DNA of 64,000 bases from assembly GCA_038316355.1 (NCBI GenBank), contig JBBQAO010000001.1, forward strand, positions 62,001 to 126,000. The letters are read 5' to 3'. This document shows positions 54,303 to 62,209 of the stretch, in pieces. Below the pieces are notes generated by a model. It was not told the DNA's origin, made no database searches, and saw only the letters and a program-made list of their open reading frames with translations. The position numbers were made by a program, and so were the translations under genes. The DNA comes from Ga0077527 sp038316355. Its GTDB lineage: Bacteria > Pseudomonadota > Gammaproteobacteria > Burkholderiales > SG8-41. Numbering within the stretch: the stretch's first letter is position 1; every line of letters begins with the position of its first letter.

Positions 54303-55697
54303 ATGGTGAATCCCGCTGCAGCCGCGCGTCGCGCGTTGCCCTCGCTGGATCGACTGCTCGGCAATGCCGCGGTTGCAGAACTGATCGCAGCCTACGGCCG
54401 CACCCGCGTCGCCGAAATTCTGCGCCGCGCGCTCGACGCCGAACGCGAACGGCTGGCACAACCCGACGCCGCCTGGGACGAACAGCAGCTCCTGCAGTCC
54501 TGCACCACGGCGCTGAACCAGGGTTCCGCGCCATCGCTGAAACCCGTGTTCAACCTGACCGGCACAGTACTGCACACCAACCTCGGCCGTGCGGTGATGC
54601 CGCAAAGCGCCGCAGCGGCGGTGATGGCGGCGATGACCCGTCCGGTGAATCTTGAATTTGAACTGAGCACGGGTGGACGCGGCGAACGCGACAGCCATGT
54701 CGAGCGCTGGCTGAAACAACTGACCGGTGGCGAGAAAGCGGTTGCCGTCAACAACAACGCCGCAGCGGTTTATCTCGCGCTGAACTCGCTGGCGCTGCGC
54801 CGCGAAGTGCTGGTGTCGCGCGGTGAACTGATCGAAATCGGCGGCGCCTTCCGCATCCCCGACATCATGGTACGGGCCGGCGTCAAACTCGTTGAAGTCG
54901 GCACCACCAACCGCACCCATCTTAAAGACTTCGCCGAAGCGATCACCCCGCGCACCGCGGCGATCATGAAGGTGCACACCAGCAATTACGTGGTGCAGGG
55001 TTTTACCGCCACAGTTGCCGAAACTGATCTTGCCAAACTGGCGCATGAACACGACTTGCCGTTCATCGTCGACCTCGGCAGCGGAACACTGATCGACCTC
55101 GAGCAATATGGCCTGCCGCACGAACCGACGCCGCGCGAAACCCTGGCCAACGGCGCCGACGTCGTCACCTTCAGCGGCGACAAGCTGCTCGGCGGGCCGC
55201 AGGCAGGACTGCTGGTCGGCCGCCGCGACCTGATGACGCGGATCGCCAAAAATCCGATGAAACGCGCGCTGCGCCTCGACAAACTGACGCTGACCGCACT
55301 CGACGCCGTGCTGCGGCTATACCTGCATCCGGAACGCTTGCACGAAGAACTGCCTGCGCTGCAACTGCTGACGCGCAAGGCGGATGACATTGCCGCGCAG
55401 GCCGCGCGCGTATTGCCGCAGGTCGCCGCCGCCTTGGGCGACGCATGGCGCGTCGAAATCACCGTCTGCAAAAGCCAGATCGGCAGTGGCGCACTACCGG
55501 TTGGTTCGCTGCTGAGCAGCGGGCTGGCGATGTCGCCCGCAGGCAAAAAAGGCAACGTCGGCAAACTTGCAGCGGCCTTCCGCGCACTGCCGGTGCCGGT
55601 GATCGGTCACATCAAGGACGGCGCCTTCGTCCTTGACCTGCGCTGTCTCGACCACGAAGACGAATTTTTCGCGCAGCTTGGACAGCTTAAAAGCTGA
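54303..55697 (+). CDS. selA: L-seryl-tRNA(Sec) selenium transferase
   Basis: SelA converts Ser-tRNA(Sec) to Sec-tRNA(Sec) with selenophosphate and PLP. The start is set at the ATG 54303 (MVNPAAAARRALPSLDRLLG), giving 464 residues, the usual size. The earlier in-frame start adds an unconserved stretch. The PLP Lys is K294 in SGDKLLGGPQAG, and NLTGTVLHTNLGRA near residue 84 and NLEFELSTGGRGERDSHVE are family signatures. It is followed by selB after 164 bases. Together with selB and selC it shows the cell decodes UGA as Sec. Confidence 0.96.
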   Translation: MVNPAAAARRALPSLDRLLGNAAVAELIAAYGRTRVAEILRRALDAERERLAQPDAAWDEQQLLQSCTTALNQGSAPSLKPVFNLTGTVLHTNLGRAVMPQSAAAAVMAAMTRPVNLEFELSTGGRGERDSHVERWLKQLTGGEKAVAVNNNAAAVYLALNSLALRREVLVSRGELIEIGGAFRIPDIMVRAGVKLVEVGTTNRTHLKDFAEAITPRTAAIMKVHTSNYVVQGFTATVAETDLAKLAHEHDLPFIVDLGSGTLIDLEQYGLPHEPTPRETLANGADVVTFSGDKLLGGPQAGLLVGRRDLMTRIAKNPMKRALRLDKLTLTALDAVLRLYLHPERLHEELPALQLLTRKADDIAAQAARVLPQVAAALGDAWRVEITVCKSQIGSGALPVGSLLSSGLAMSPAGKKGNVGKLAAAFRALPVPVIGHIKDGAFVLDLRCLDHEDEFFAQLGQLKS

Positions 55698-55861
55698 AAC
55701 CCTTTAGCCACAGAGGACACAGAGAGCACAGAGAAAACAGAGAACACCCGGAAACAGTCATCACGCGATGAAATGGTTTTTTGATTTTGCCTTTCGCCGT
55801 GAACTCTGTGCACCCCCAAAAGGGGTATCGAGATCCTCTGAGGCTCAATGCTTTTTCTTTT

Positions 55862-57889
55862 ATGATAGTAGCCACTGCAGGCCACATCGATCACGGTAAA
55901 ACACTGCTGGTCAAAACCCTGACCGGTACCGACACCGACCGTCTGCCCGAAGAAAAAGCGCGCGGCATCTCCATTGATCTCGGTTTTGCCTACCTGCCGC
56001 TGGACGACGGCGGCCTGATCGGTTTTGTCGACGTGCCCGGCCACGAACGTTTCATCCGCAACATGCTGGCCGGCGTGTCGGGCATCGATTTCGCACTGCT
56101 GATTGTCGCTGCCGACGACGGCGTTATGCCGCAGACCATCGAACACCTGCAGATTCTCGACCTGCTGCACATCCGCCGCGGTGCCGCGATCATCACCAAG
56201 GCCGACCGCGTCGATGCCGCGCGTATCACCGAAGTCAGTGAACAGGTACGCGCGCTGCTGGCAACGACACAACTGGCCGGCATCACCATCCACCCGGTGT
56301 CCGCAGTCAGCGGCACCGGCATGGCGGAATTAAAAGCGCTGCTGCTGCGCGAAGCCGCCGCACAAAACCTGCGCAGCGCCGAAGGCCAGCACCTGCGTTA
56401 CGCCATAGACCGCGCATTCAGTATCGCTGGCAGCGGCACCGTGGTCACCGGCACGGTGTTCAACGGGACAGTCAACACCGGCGACAAGCTGGTGATTTCC
56501 CCGGCTGGACATGAAGTGCGCGTGCGCAGCATCCAGATTCACGGCAAGGCCGCCGGACACGCGCGTGCCGGTGAACGTTGTGCGCTGAACCTGACCGGTA
56601 CCGACGTCGATTCAGTACGGCGCGGCGACTGGGTGATGGCAGCGGCGATCCACCACCCGACGCGCAAACTCGATGTGCGATTGAGCGTGCTGCCCGCCGA
56701 AACCCGCGCACTGAAGCACTGGACACCGGTGCACCTGCACCTCGCCACGGCTGATGTCACCGCGCGCGTCTCGCTGCGCCGCGGCGAAGGACTGGCGCCG
56801 GGCGGCGGCGGCATCGCGCAACTGGTACTCGACGAACCGGTGGCGGCACTGCACGGCGACCGCTTCATCCTCCGCGACCAGTCATCGGCTCGCACCATCG
56901 GCGGCGGCATCATTGTCGATCCGCTGCCGCCAGCCGTACGGCGCAGCAAAACGCGCGACGCCACCCTGGTCGCGCTCGAATCCACGGACCATATCACTGC
57001 ACTGACCGCACTGGCCGCGGATGACAAACGCCCGATTGATCTCGCTCATTTCACGGCCATTTTCAATTTGCTGCCCGACATTGCCGCAGCCGCTTACGCC
57101 AAAGCCGGGCTGGTGCCGCTGGGCAAGGAACACCGGATCGCCCTCACCCAACGGCGATTGACCGCCCTGCAGGATGCCGTGGTCAAACAGGTATTGACCT
57201 TTCATCAGGCGCAGCCGCAAGCCCCGGGCATGGAAACCGAAACCCTGCACACCGCGCTGGCGCCGGAACTTGATGCCGACGCTTTCGGCCATGTGCTGCG
57301 CCTGCTCGCTGACCAGCGCAAGATCGAAATCCACAGTTCGCTGGTGCGTAAACCCGGCCACGACAGCACGGCCAACAGCGCCGACGTCAAACTGTGGGAA
57401 ACCGTGCAGCCGGTGTTGATCGCTGCCGGCTTCAATCCACCGCCACTGCGCGAACTCACGCCGCAACTGAAACTGAAGGACGCCATCCTCAAGGATTTCC
57501 TCTACCGCCAGATGAAAGCCGGCAACCTGTACAAGGTCGGCGCCGAGCGTTTCTATCTGAAGGCCACCATGGCCGTCCTGGCGGCAACCGCGCAGGCCGT
57601 CCACGCCAAACAGCCCGGGGGGCTGTTCACGGCAGCGCAATATCGCGATGCCACCGGCATCGGCCGTACGCTGGCCATTGAAATCCTCGAAACGCTCGAT
57701 GGCCTCACCATTACCCAGCGCGTCGGCGACGCGCGCAAGGTGCGCAAGGATTTTGTGCCCATCCTCGGCGCCGCCGAAGCCGCGCCACTGCCGGCACCCG
57801 GCGCCGCAGCCAAACCGCAACAACAGCAGAAACAATCCGTGGCGCAAAAAACGCAGCAACGCCCCCCTTTCCGCAACAAACGTTATTGA
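55862..57889 (+). CDS. selB: Selenocysteine-specific elongation factor SelB
   Basis: SelB is an EF-Tu-like GTPase that brings Sec-tRNA(Sec) to UGA next to a SECIS. The start is set at the ATG 55862 (MIVATAGHIDHGKT) and gives 675 residues. The GTPase motifs are AGHIDHGKT (6-14), DVPGHE (57-62) and TKAD (112-115). EF-Tu-like domains II and III follow. The C-terminal winged-helix domains (from about residue 400) bind the SECIS. It is 15 bases before a thioredoxin-reductase-like gene. Confidence 0.96.
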   Translation: MIVATAGHIDHGKTLLVKTLTGTDTDRLPEEKARGISIDLGFAYLPLDDGGLIGFVDVPGHERFIRNMLAGVSGIDFALLIVAADDGVMPQTIEHLQILDLLHIRRGAAIITKADRVDAARITEVSEQVRALLATTQLAGITIHPVSAVSGTGMAELKALLLREAAAQNLRSAEGQHLRYAIDRAFSIAGSGTVVTGTVFNGTVNTGDKLVISPAGHEVRVRSIQIHGKAAGHARAGERCALNLTGTDVDSVRRGDWVMAAAIHHPTRKLDVRLSVLPAETRALKHWTPVHLHLATADVTARVSLRRGEGLAPGGGGIAQLVLDEPVAALHGDRFILRDQSSARTIGGGIIVDPLPPAVRRSKTRDATLVALESTDHITALTALAADDKRPIDLAHFTAIFNLLPDIAAAAYAKAGLVPLGKEHRIALTQRRLTALQDAVVKQVLTFHQAQPQAPGMETETLHTALAPELDADAFGHVLRLLADQRKIEIHSSLVRKPGHDSTANSADVKLWETVQPVLIAAGFNPPPLRELTPQLKLKDAILKDFLYRQMKAGNLYKVGAERFYLKATMAVLAATAQAVHAKQPGGLFTAAQYRDATGIGRTLAIEILETLDGLTITQRVGDARKVRKDFVPILGAAEAAPLPAPGAAAKPQQQQKQSVAQKTQQRPPFRNKRY

Positions 57890-57904
57890 AAGCGACCACA
57901 CCGC

Positions 57905-58813
57905 ATGTCCACCACCGCATTTGACGTCATCGTGATCGGCGAAGGCATCGCCGGATTGACCGCAGCCCATACGCTCACCAAACACGGCCTGAGTGCCGCC
58001 ACTTTCGAACAACAGATTTTTGGTGGACTGGTACTCAACGTCAACGAACTCGATCCCGCGCCGCCCGGTGGCGAAGCTGGTGGCGCCGCATTTGCCGCCG
58101 AAATGACCCAGGCCAACGCCGATGCCGGCGTCAGCAGCATCCAGGAACCGGTCACCGCAATTGCTGCAGCCGACAGCGGCTTCACCGTGACCACCGGCGA
58201 CAGCAGCTACCGTGCGCGCCAGGTCATCATTGCCAGCGGCGCCAGCCTGAAACTGCTGGGCGTGCCCGGTGAAAGCGAATTCGAAGGCCGCGGTGTATCA
58301 AAATGCGCTGACTGCGACGGCCCGATGTTCCAGAACGAAACTGTCGCCGTCATCGGCGGCGGCGACTCCGCGCTGCAGGAAGCCCAGGTACTGACGCACT
58401 ACTGCGGCAAGGTGATCCTGATCCATCGCGGTACGGCATTCAGCGCACAGCAGCGCTTCATCGACCTGATCGAGGGCAATGACAAGATCGAAACCCGCTT
58501 CGGCACCACAGTTGAAGCCATCCTCGGTGGACAGATGGTCGAGAAGCTGCGCATCAAGAACGGCGCGGCCAGCGAAGAAATTCCCTGCGCCGGTGTATTC
58601 GCCTACATCGGCCTGAAACCGAACAGCGATTTCCTGCCGGCAGACGTCAAGCGCGATGCCACCGGTTTTGTCAGCACCATTGATGCACTGGAAACTTCGG
58701 TCAGGGGCCTGTGGGCCGTCGGCGCGGTGCGCAGCGGTTGTGGTGGCAGTCTGGAAGATGCGATGGCGGATGCCAAACGGGCTGCGGACGCGGTGGCTGC
58801 GCGCCTGAAATAA
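57905..58813 (+). CDS. Thioredoxin-reductase-like flavoprotein in the sel locus
   Basis: The 302-residue protein has an FAD-binding N-terminus (VIVIGEGIAGLTAAHTL), the redox motif KCADCDGP near residues 135-142 (C-x-x-C, as in TrxB), an NAD(P) site (VAVIGGGDSALQEAQVL) and a C-terminal GLWAVGAVRSGCGGSLEDAM. Length and order match bacterial thioredoxin reductases, although the GEGIAG motif is divergent. Its place 15 bases after selB, upstream of selC, suggests an electron-transfer or selenium-related role. A generic TrxB is not excluded. Confidence 0.83.
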   Translation: MSTTAFDVIVIGEGIAGLTAAHTLTKHGLSAATFEQQIFGGLVLNVNELDPAPPGGEAGGAAFAAEMTQANADAGVSSIQEPVTAIAAADSGFTVTTGDSSYRARQVIIASGASLKLLGVPGESEFEGRGVSKCADCDGPMFQNETVAVIGGGDSALQEAQVLTHYCGKVILIHRGTAFSAQQRFIDLIEGNDKIETRFGTTVEAILGGQMVEKLRIKNGAASEEIPCAGVFAYIGLKPNSDFLPADVKRDATGFVSTIDALETSVRGLWAVGAVRSGCGGSLEDAMADAKRAADAVAARLK

Positions 58814-58836
58814 CTGCAACGCGCCGCCGGCCCGTT

Positions 58837-59412
58837 TCACGGTTTGCGCAGCGCGCCGACATTCAGCCGGTCCCAGTCCTCGCGGCCGAGCTGGCGCAGC
58901 GTCCTGATGTTGTCGCGGTAAATCTGCTCGGTATCCGGGTACGCGGCCACCGCGCGTTCCACGCTGGATTCACGCAACAGATGCAGCGTCGGATACGGCG
59001 AGCGGTTGCTGCAGTTTTCGATGTCGTCGGGCCCGGTCTCGGCAAACTGGTACTGCGGATGGAAACTCGCCACCTGCAGCACGCCATCCAGTTCCAAATC
59101 CTCGACCAGCGCATCCGCCAGTTCAAGAAAATCGTTGTAATCAAGAAAATCACCCAGCACCTGTGGATGGATCAGCAAAGTGGTTTCGGTGCAGATTTCA
59201 TCCGCCTCCGCCAGAACTTCCAGTTCCGCCGTCAATGTTTCCAGCAAGGCTTCCGGCGTCGTCGCATCGCTGACGACAAAACGGATACGGTCCCCGGCGT
59301 ATACTGCGCGCGCAAACGGGCACAGGTTGAGACCGATCACCGCTTTCTCCAGCCAGTTGCGGGTCGCGGCGATCACGTCGTCATCCAGTTGTTTCATCGC
59401 TTTTTCTTTCAT
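58837..59412 (-). CDS. DUF1415 family protein
   Basis: The roughly 190-residue protein matches DUF1415: NWLEKAVIGLNLCPFARAVY near the N-terminus, ETTLLIHPQVLGDFLDYNDF in the middle, and FHPQYQFAETGPDDIENCSN near the C-terminal half. Function is unknown. ATG 59412 or ATG 59397 could be the start, as there is no strong ribosome site. It is on the opposite strand between trxB-like and yaeQ. Confidence 0.82.
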   Translation of the reverse strand: MKEKAMKQLDDDVIAATRNWLEKAVIGLNLCPFARAVYAGDRIRFVVSDATTPEALLETLTAELEVLAEADEICTETTLLIHPQVLGDFLDYNDFLELADALVEDLELDGVLQVASFHPQYQFAETGPDDIENCSNRSPYPTLHLLRESSVERAVAAYPDTEQIYRDNIRTLRQLGREDWDRLNVGALRKP

Positions 59413-59435
59413 CACCGCCGTACGGTAACCAGTTC

Positions 59436-59987
59436 ATGGCACTCAACGCAACCATCTTCAAAATCGACCTGACCATCACCGACATGGACCGCGGCTATTA
59501 CGCCACCCATGCACTGGTACTGGCACGCCATCCCTCGGAAACCGACGAACGCATGATGGTGCGGCTGCTGGCTTTTGCGTTGAATGCCGGAGATTCCCTT
59601 GCCTTTGGCAAAGGACTGAGCAGCGAAGACGAACCCGACATCTGGGAAAAAGACCTGACCGGCGCGATCCAGTTGTGGATTGAAGTGGGCCAGCCCGACG
59701 AAAAAGCCGTGCGCAAGGCCTGCGGCCGCGCGGCGCAGGTACGCATCTACACCTATGGCGGCTTCATCGCCGAGCGCTGGTGGCAGCAGGCCAGTAACCA
59801 TCTGGCGCGCCCGGACAACCTGACCGTCATCAACCTGCCACAGGCGGCAACGCGGGAGATGGCGAAGCTCGCGCAACGCAACATGCAACTGCAATGCACC
59901 GTGCAGGACGGCACCGTGTGGCTGACCGACGGCAGCAACACCGTGGAAATCGTGCCGGTATTGCTCAGCGCCGCGCGCAAACCCTGA
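59436..59987 (+). CDS. yaeQ: YaeQ family protein
   Basis: The 183-residue protein matches YaeQ, a PD-(D/E)xK-like fold protein once linked to suppression of RfaH-type defects. Segments MALNATIFKIDLTITDMDRG, FGKGLSSEDEPDIWEKDLTG and WIEVGQPDEKAVRKACGRAA are typical. It starts with an ATG at 59436 and ends 83 bases before selC. Confidence 0.9.
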   Translation: MALNATIFKIDLTITDMDRGYYATHALVLARHPSETDERMMVRLLAFALNAGDSLAFGKGLSSEDEPDIWEKDLTGAIQLWIEVGQPDEKAVRKACGRAAQVRIYTYGGFIAERWWQQASNHLARPDNLTVINLPQAATREMAKLAQRNMQLQCTVQDGTVWLTDGSNTVEIVPVLLSAARKP

Positions 59988-60041
59988 ATGCGGATTCCAC
60001 CACGGTCTGGAAACCTGTTTCGCGCCCACGCCGCGTCGCTT

Positions 60042-60047
60042 TACAAT
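60042..60047 (+). promoter_or_regulatory. Candidate -10 box of selC
   Basis: TACAAT lies 24 bases before the tRNA 5' end. A recognisable -35 is weak (TGTTTC or TTTCGC region). Transcription may instead come from yaeQ. Confidence 0.35.
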
Positions 60048-60070
60048 GGCGATGCAACCGCAACACATAA

Positions 60071-60165
60071 GGAAGGGAATCGCTCCCGGTGGGGCGGCCG
60101 GACTTCAAACCCGGTAGGGGCCGCGAGCGGTCCTGTGTGGGTTCGACTCCCACTCTCTTCCGCCA
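60071..60165 (+). tRNA. selC: tRNA-Sec (anticodon TCA)
   Basis: The 95-base tRNA has an 8-bp acceptor stem (GGAAGGGA with TCTCTTCC), a long variable arm and the anticodon loop CTTCAAA with anticodon TCA at 60105-60107. The D arm (CGCTCCCGGTGGGGCG) and the T loop GTTCGACTC fit tRNA-Sec, and the gene encodes GCCA at the 3' end. It matches the E. coli selC layout. With selA and selB in the same window, this shows Sec decoding is encoded here. Confidence 0.95.
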
Positions 60166-60203
60166 GTATTCGCTGGTGCTCGACCAGGAGCGCGCCACGG
60201 AAT

Positions 60204-60240
60204 ACCCCGCCTTCTCCCCGTTAACGGGGAGGAGGCGGGG
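60204..60240. repeat. GC-rich inverted repeat downstream of selC
   Basis: CCCCGCCTTCTCCCCG and CGGGGAGGAGGCGGGG form a stem of about 16 bp around TTAA, without a T-run. It resembles the intergenic repeats elsewhere in this window and may protect the 3' end. No gene lies between selC and the next gene apart from it. Confidence 0.6.
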
Positions 60241-60332
60241 GTCAAGGGAACACTTGGAGCCAAGCAGAGGGGCTACAGAAAGCCTTATTTTGTGACGCAC
60301 CCGGGTCGCCGCCTTCACCAAGGAGAAATGCA

Positions 60333-61718
60333 ATGAGCTTCGCCACAGTTTTATCAAATAAAATCAATGAGTTACAGTATTCCGCCCTGCCGGCCGATGC
60401 CGTGCACTGGGCCAAAGTCGGCATCCTCGACACCGTCGGCGTCACCATCGCCGGCGCCGCGGAAGACGCCACGCGCATCGTGCTCGGCGTATCCGGCTCC
60501 AGCAGCGGCCCGTCGCTGGTCTTCGGTCATGCGCGGCGCGTCGGCGCGCTTGATGCCGCGCTGATCAACGGCACCGCTTCACATGCACTCGATTTCGACG
60601 ACTGCAACAACACACTGGGCGGCCATCCTTCCGTGCCCATCCTGCCCGCGCTGTTTGCACTGGCCGACGAAACCGGCGCCACCGGCCGCGATTTCATCGC
60701 GGCCTACGTCGCCGGCTTTGAAGCCGAATGCAAACTGTCGATGGCGGTGAATTTTTATCAGTACACCAAGGGCTGGCATCCGACGACGACCATTGGCGTG
60801 TTCGGTGGTGCTGCAGCCTGCGCGCACCTGCTGAAACTCTCCGTCGAAAAAACCGCGACGGCATTATCGATCGCGGCCTCACTCGCCGCGGGCGTCAAAT
60901 CCAACTTCGGCACCATGACCAAACCGCTGCACGTCGGCCACTGCGCCAGGAGCGGCCTGTTCGCGGCACTCTTGGCACGCGACGGCTTCACCGCCGGCGA
61001 CAAAGCCTTTGAACACAAGCAGGGTTATTTCGAAGTCTTCAACGGCGCCGGCAACTACGACGCCGACAAGGCCTTCACCACCTGGGCCAGCCCGCTTGAC
61101 ATCGTGCGTCCAGGCATCGCGATCAAATCCTACCCCTGCTGCGGCAGCACGCATCCGGCGATCGACTGCATGATCGAACTCGTGCACAAACACAAACTCA
61201 CGCCCGACAACGTCTCGCGCATCGACTCCTGGACCCACACCCGGCGCCTCGAACACACCAACCGCCCGGATCCGCAGTCCTACCTCGACGCCAAGTTCAG
61301 CGTGCAATACACGCTGGCGCGCGCGCTGAAAGATCGTTTTGTCAAACTCGAACACTTCGAAGGTGACCACTGGAAAGACCCGGCGACCCGCGCCATCCTG
61401 GCGAAAATCCACGTCGCGACCTACACCACCGGGCAGTTCCCCGCCGACAACCACTTCGGCGCCGAAGTCAAAGTCACGATGACCGACGGCCGCGTGGTCA
61501 GCACCAAAACAGATCAGGCACTGGGCCGCAGCGTCGACAAACCGCTGCCGGCAGACCGGCTCAAGGAAAAATTCGACAACTGCGCCGCTCGCGCGCTGTC
61601 ATCCGACAACGTGGCGCGGCTGTATGCGGCGATTCAGGATTTCGAGAACACGAAGGATGTGCGCGAGATTGCGGCACTGGCGGCTGGTCGGGGTGGGCCG
61701 AAAAGGGTTGCGGCTTGA
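60333..61718 (+). CDS. MmgE/PrpD-family protein
   Basis: The 461-residue protein matches the MmgE/PrpD family (2-methylcitrate dehydratase and relatives): NELQYSALPADAVHWAKVGI near the N-terminus, GTASHALDFDDCNNTLGGHP near residue 87, and KQGYFEVFNGAGNYDADKAF. Downstream segments include IAIKSYPCCGSTHPAIDCMI. The family also includes aconitate-like isomerases. No prp operon is present, so the substrate is open. An AAGGAG precedes the ATG. Confidence 0.87.
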   Translation: MSFATVLSNKINELQYSALPADAVHWAKVGILDTVGVTIAGAAEDATRIVLGVSGSSSGPSLVFGHARRVGALDAALINGTASHALDFDDCNNTLGGHPSVPILPALFALADETGATGRDFIAAYVAGFEAECKLSMAVNFYQYTKGWHPTTTIGVFGGAAACAHLLKLSVEKTATALSIAASLAAGVKSNFGTMTKPLHVGHCARSGLFAALLARDGFTAGDKAFEHKQGYFEVFNGAGNYDADKAFTTWASPLDIVRPGIAIKSYPCCGSTHPAIDCMIELVHKHKLTPDNVSRIDSWTHTRRLEHTNRPDPQSYLDAKFSVQYTLARALKDRFVKLEHFEGDHWKDPATRAILAKIHVATYTTGQFPADNHFGAEVKVTMTDGRVVSTKTDQALGRSVDKPLPADRLKEKFDNCAARALSSDNVARLYAAIQDFENTKDVREIAALAAGRGGPKRVAA

Positions 61719-61723
61719 CAACC

Positions 61724-61774
61724 AGCGGACTGTTAATCAGGTTGTCCCTGGTTCGAGCCCAGATCGGGGAGCCA
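61724..61774 (+). other. tRNA-Asn 3'-end remnant (possible attachment-site scar)
   Basis: Directly after the MmgE/PrpD stop the sequence carries CGGACTGTTAATCAGG, the anticodon arm with GTT as in tRNA-Asn, then a T arm (CCTGGTTCGAGCCCAGA) and the acceptor end TCGGGGAGCCA. The 5' half is missing and anticodon-stem pairs are lost, so it is not a working tRNA. The 3' end of a tRNA is a usual target of integrases, which suggests an old insertion or excision scar. Confidence 0.6.
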
Positions 61775-62015
61775 GCCACTTTTTGTAGCGGTTCTTGTTG
61801 ACGCCGGTAGGCCCCGCGAAGGCAAACGGGGCAAGTTCGACCCTAAACGCGGCAATATCAGCCTTCATCCCAGCGCGTAGAACACCGCGATCCAGAATGC
61901 CGATTCGAGCTGCCGGGAACGAGGACGTTTTCCTGGTGGCATCCTCAAGCGTGATGATCCCTTTTTCACGAACGTACACGGCAGGCAACCGAGAGAAAGT
62001 GCCGTAGCTGCGCGA
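61740..62015 (-). pseudogene. Fragment of an N-acyl-D-amino-acid deacylase-like gene
   Basis: On the minus strand the text reads YGTF, then VYVREKGIITLEDATRKTSS, FPAARIGI and DRGVLRAGMKADIAAF, which resemble the C-terminal end of D-aminoacylase family proteins. The N-terminal 300 or so residues are absent, and the fragment is overlapped by the tRNA remnant. It is a decayed remnant in the gene-free gap from 61719 to 62209. Confidence 0.55.
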
Positions 62016-62121
62016 GCGCGGCGTCGATTACGGCCAGGGCTGGCCGTTCGGCAAGCCCATGCCGGCGGCCGGGTTTATCGCTGATGTCGGGCACGCAAGC
62101 CGGCTTCCCGTGGCGGGCTGA
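62008..62121 (+). pseudogene. Fragment of an EAL-domain C-terminus
   Basis: LRERGVDYGQGWPFGKPMPA on the plus strand resembles the last strand and helix of EAL domains (G-V-D-x-x-Q-G-x-x-F). The frame has a TAG stop just upstream, and the stretch ends at TGA 62119-62121, so it is a remnant only. It overlaps the start of the deacylase fragment. Confidence 0.5.
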
Positions 62122-62209
62122 ATGCCCGGCATTGGCTGGAAATGCCCAAGCGGCGCGGCTTCCCGGCTGACCGCGCATCCGGCGCACACGCTGTTTCGCG
62201 CCGGGCGCA

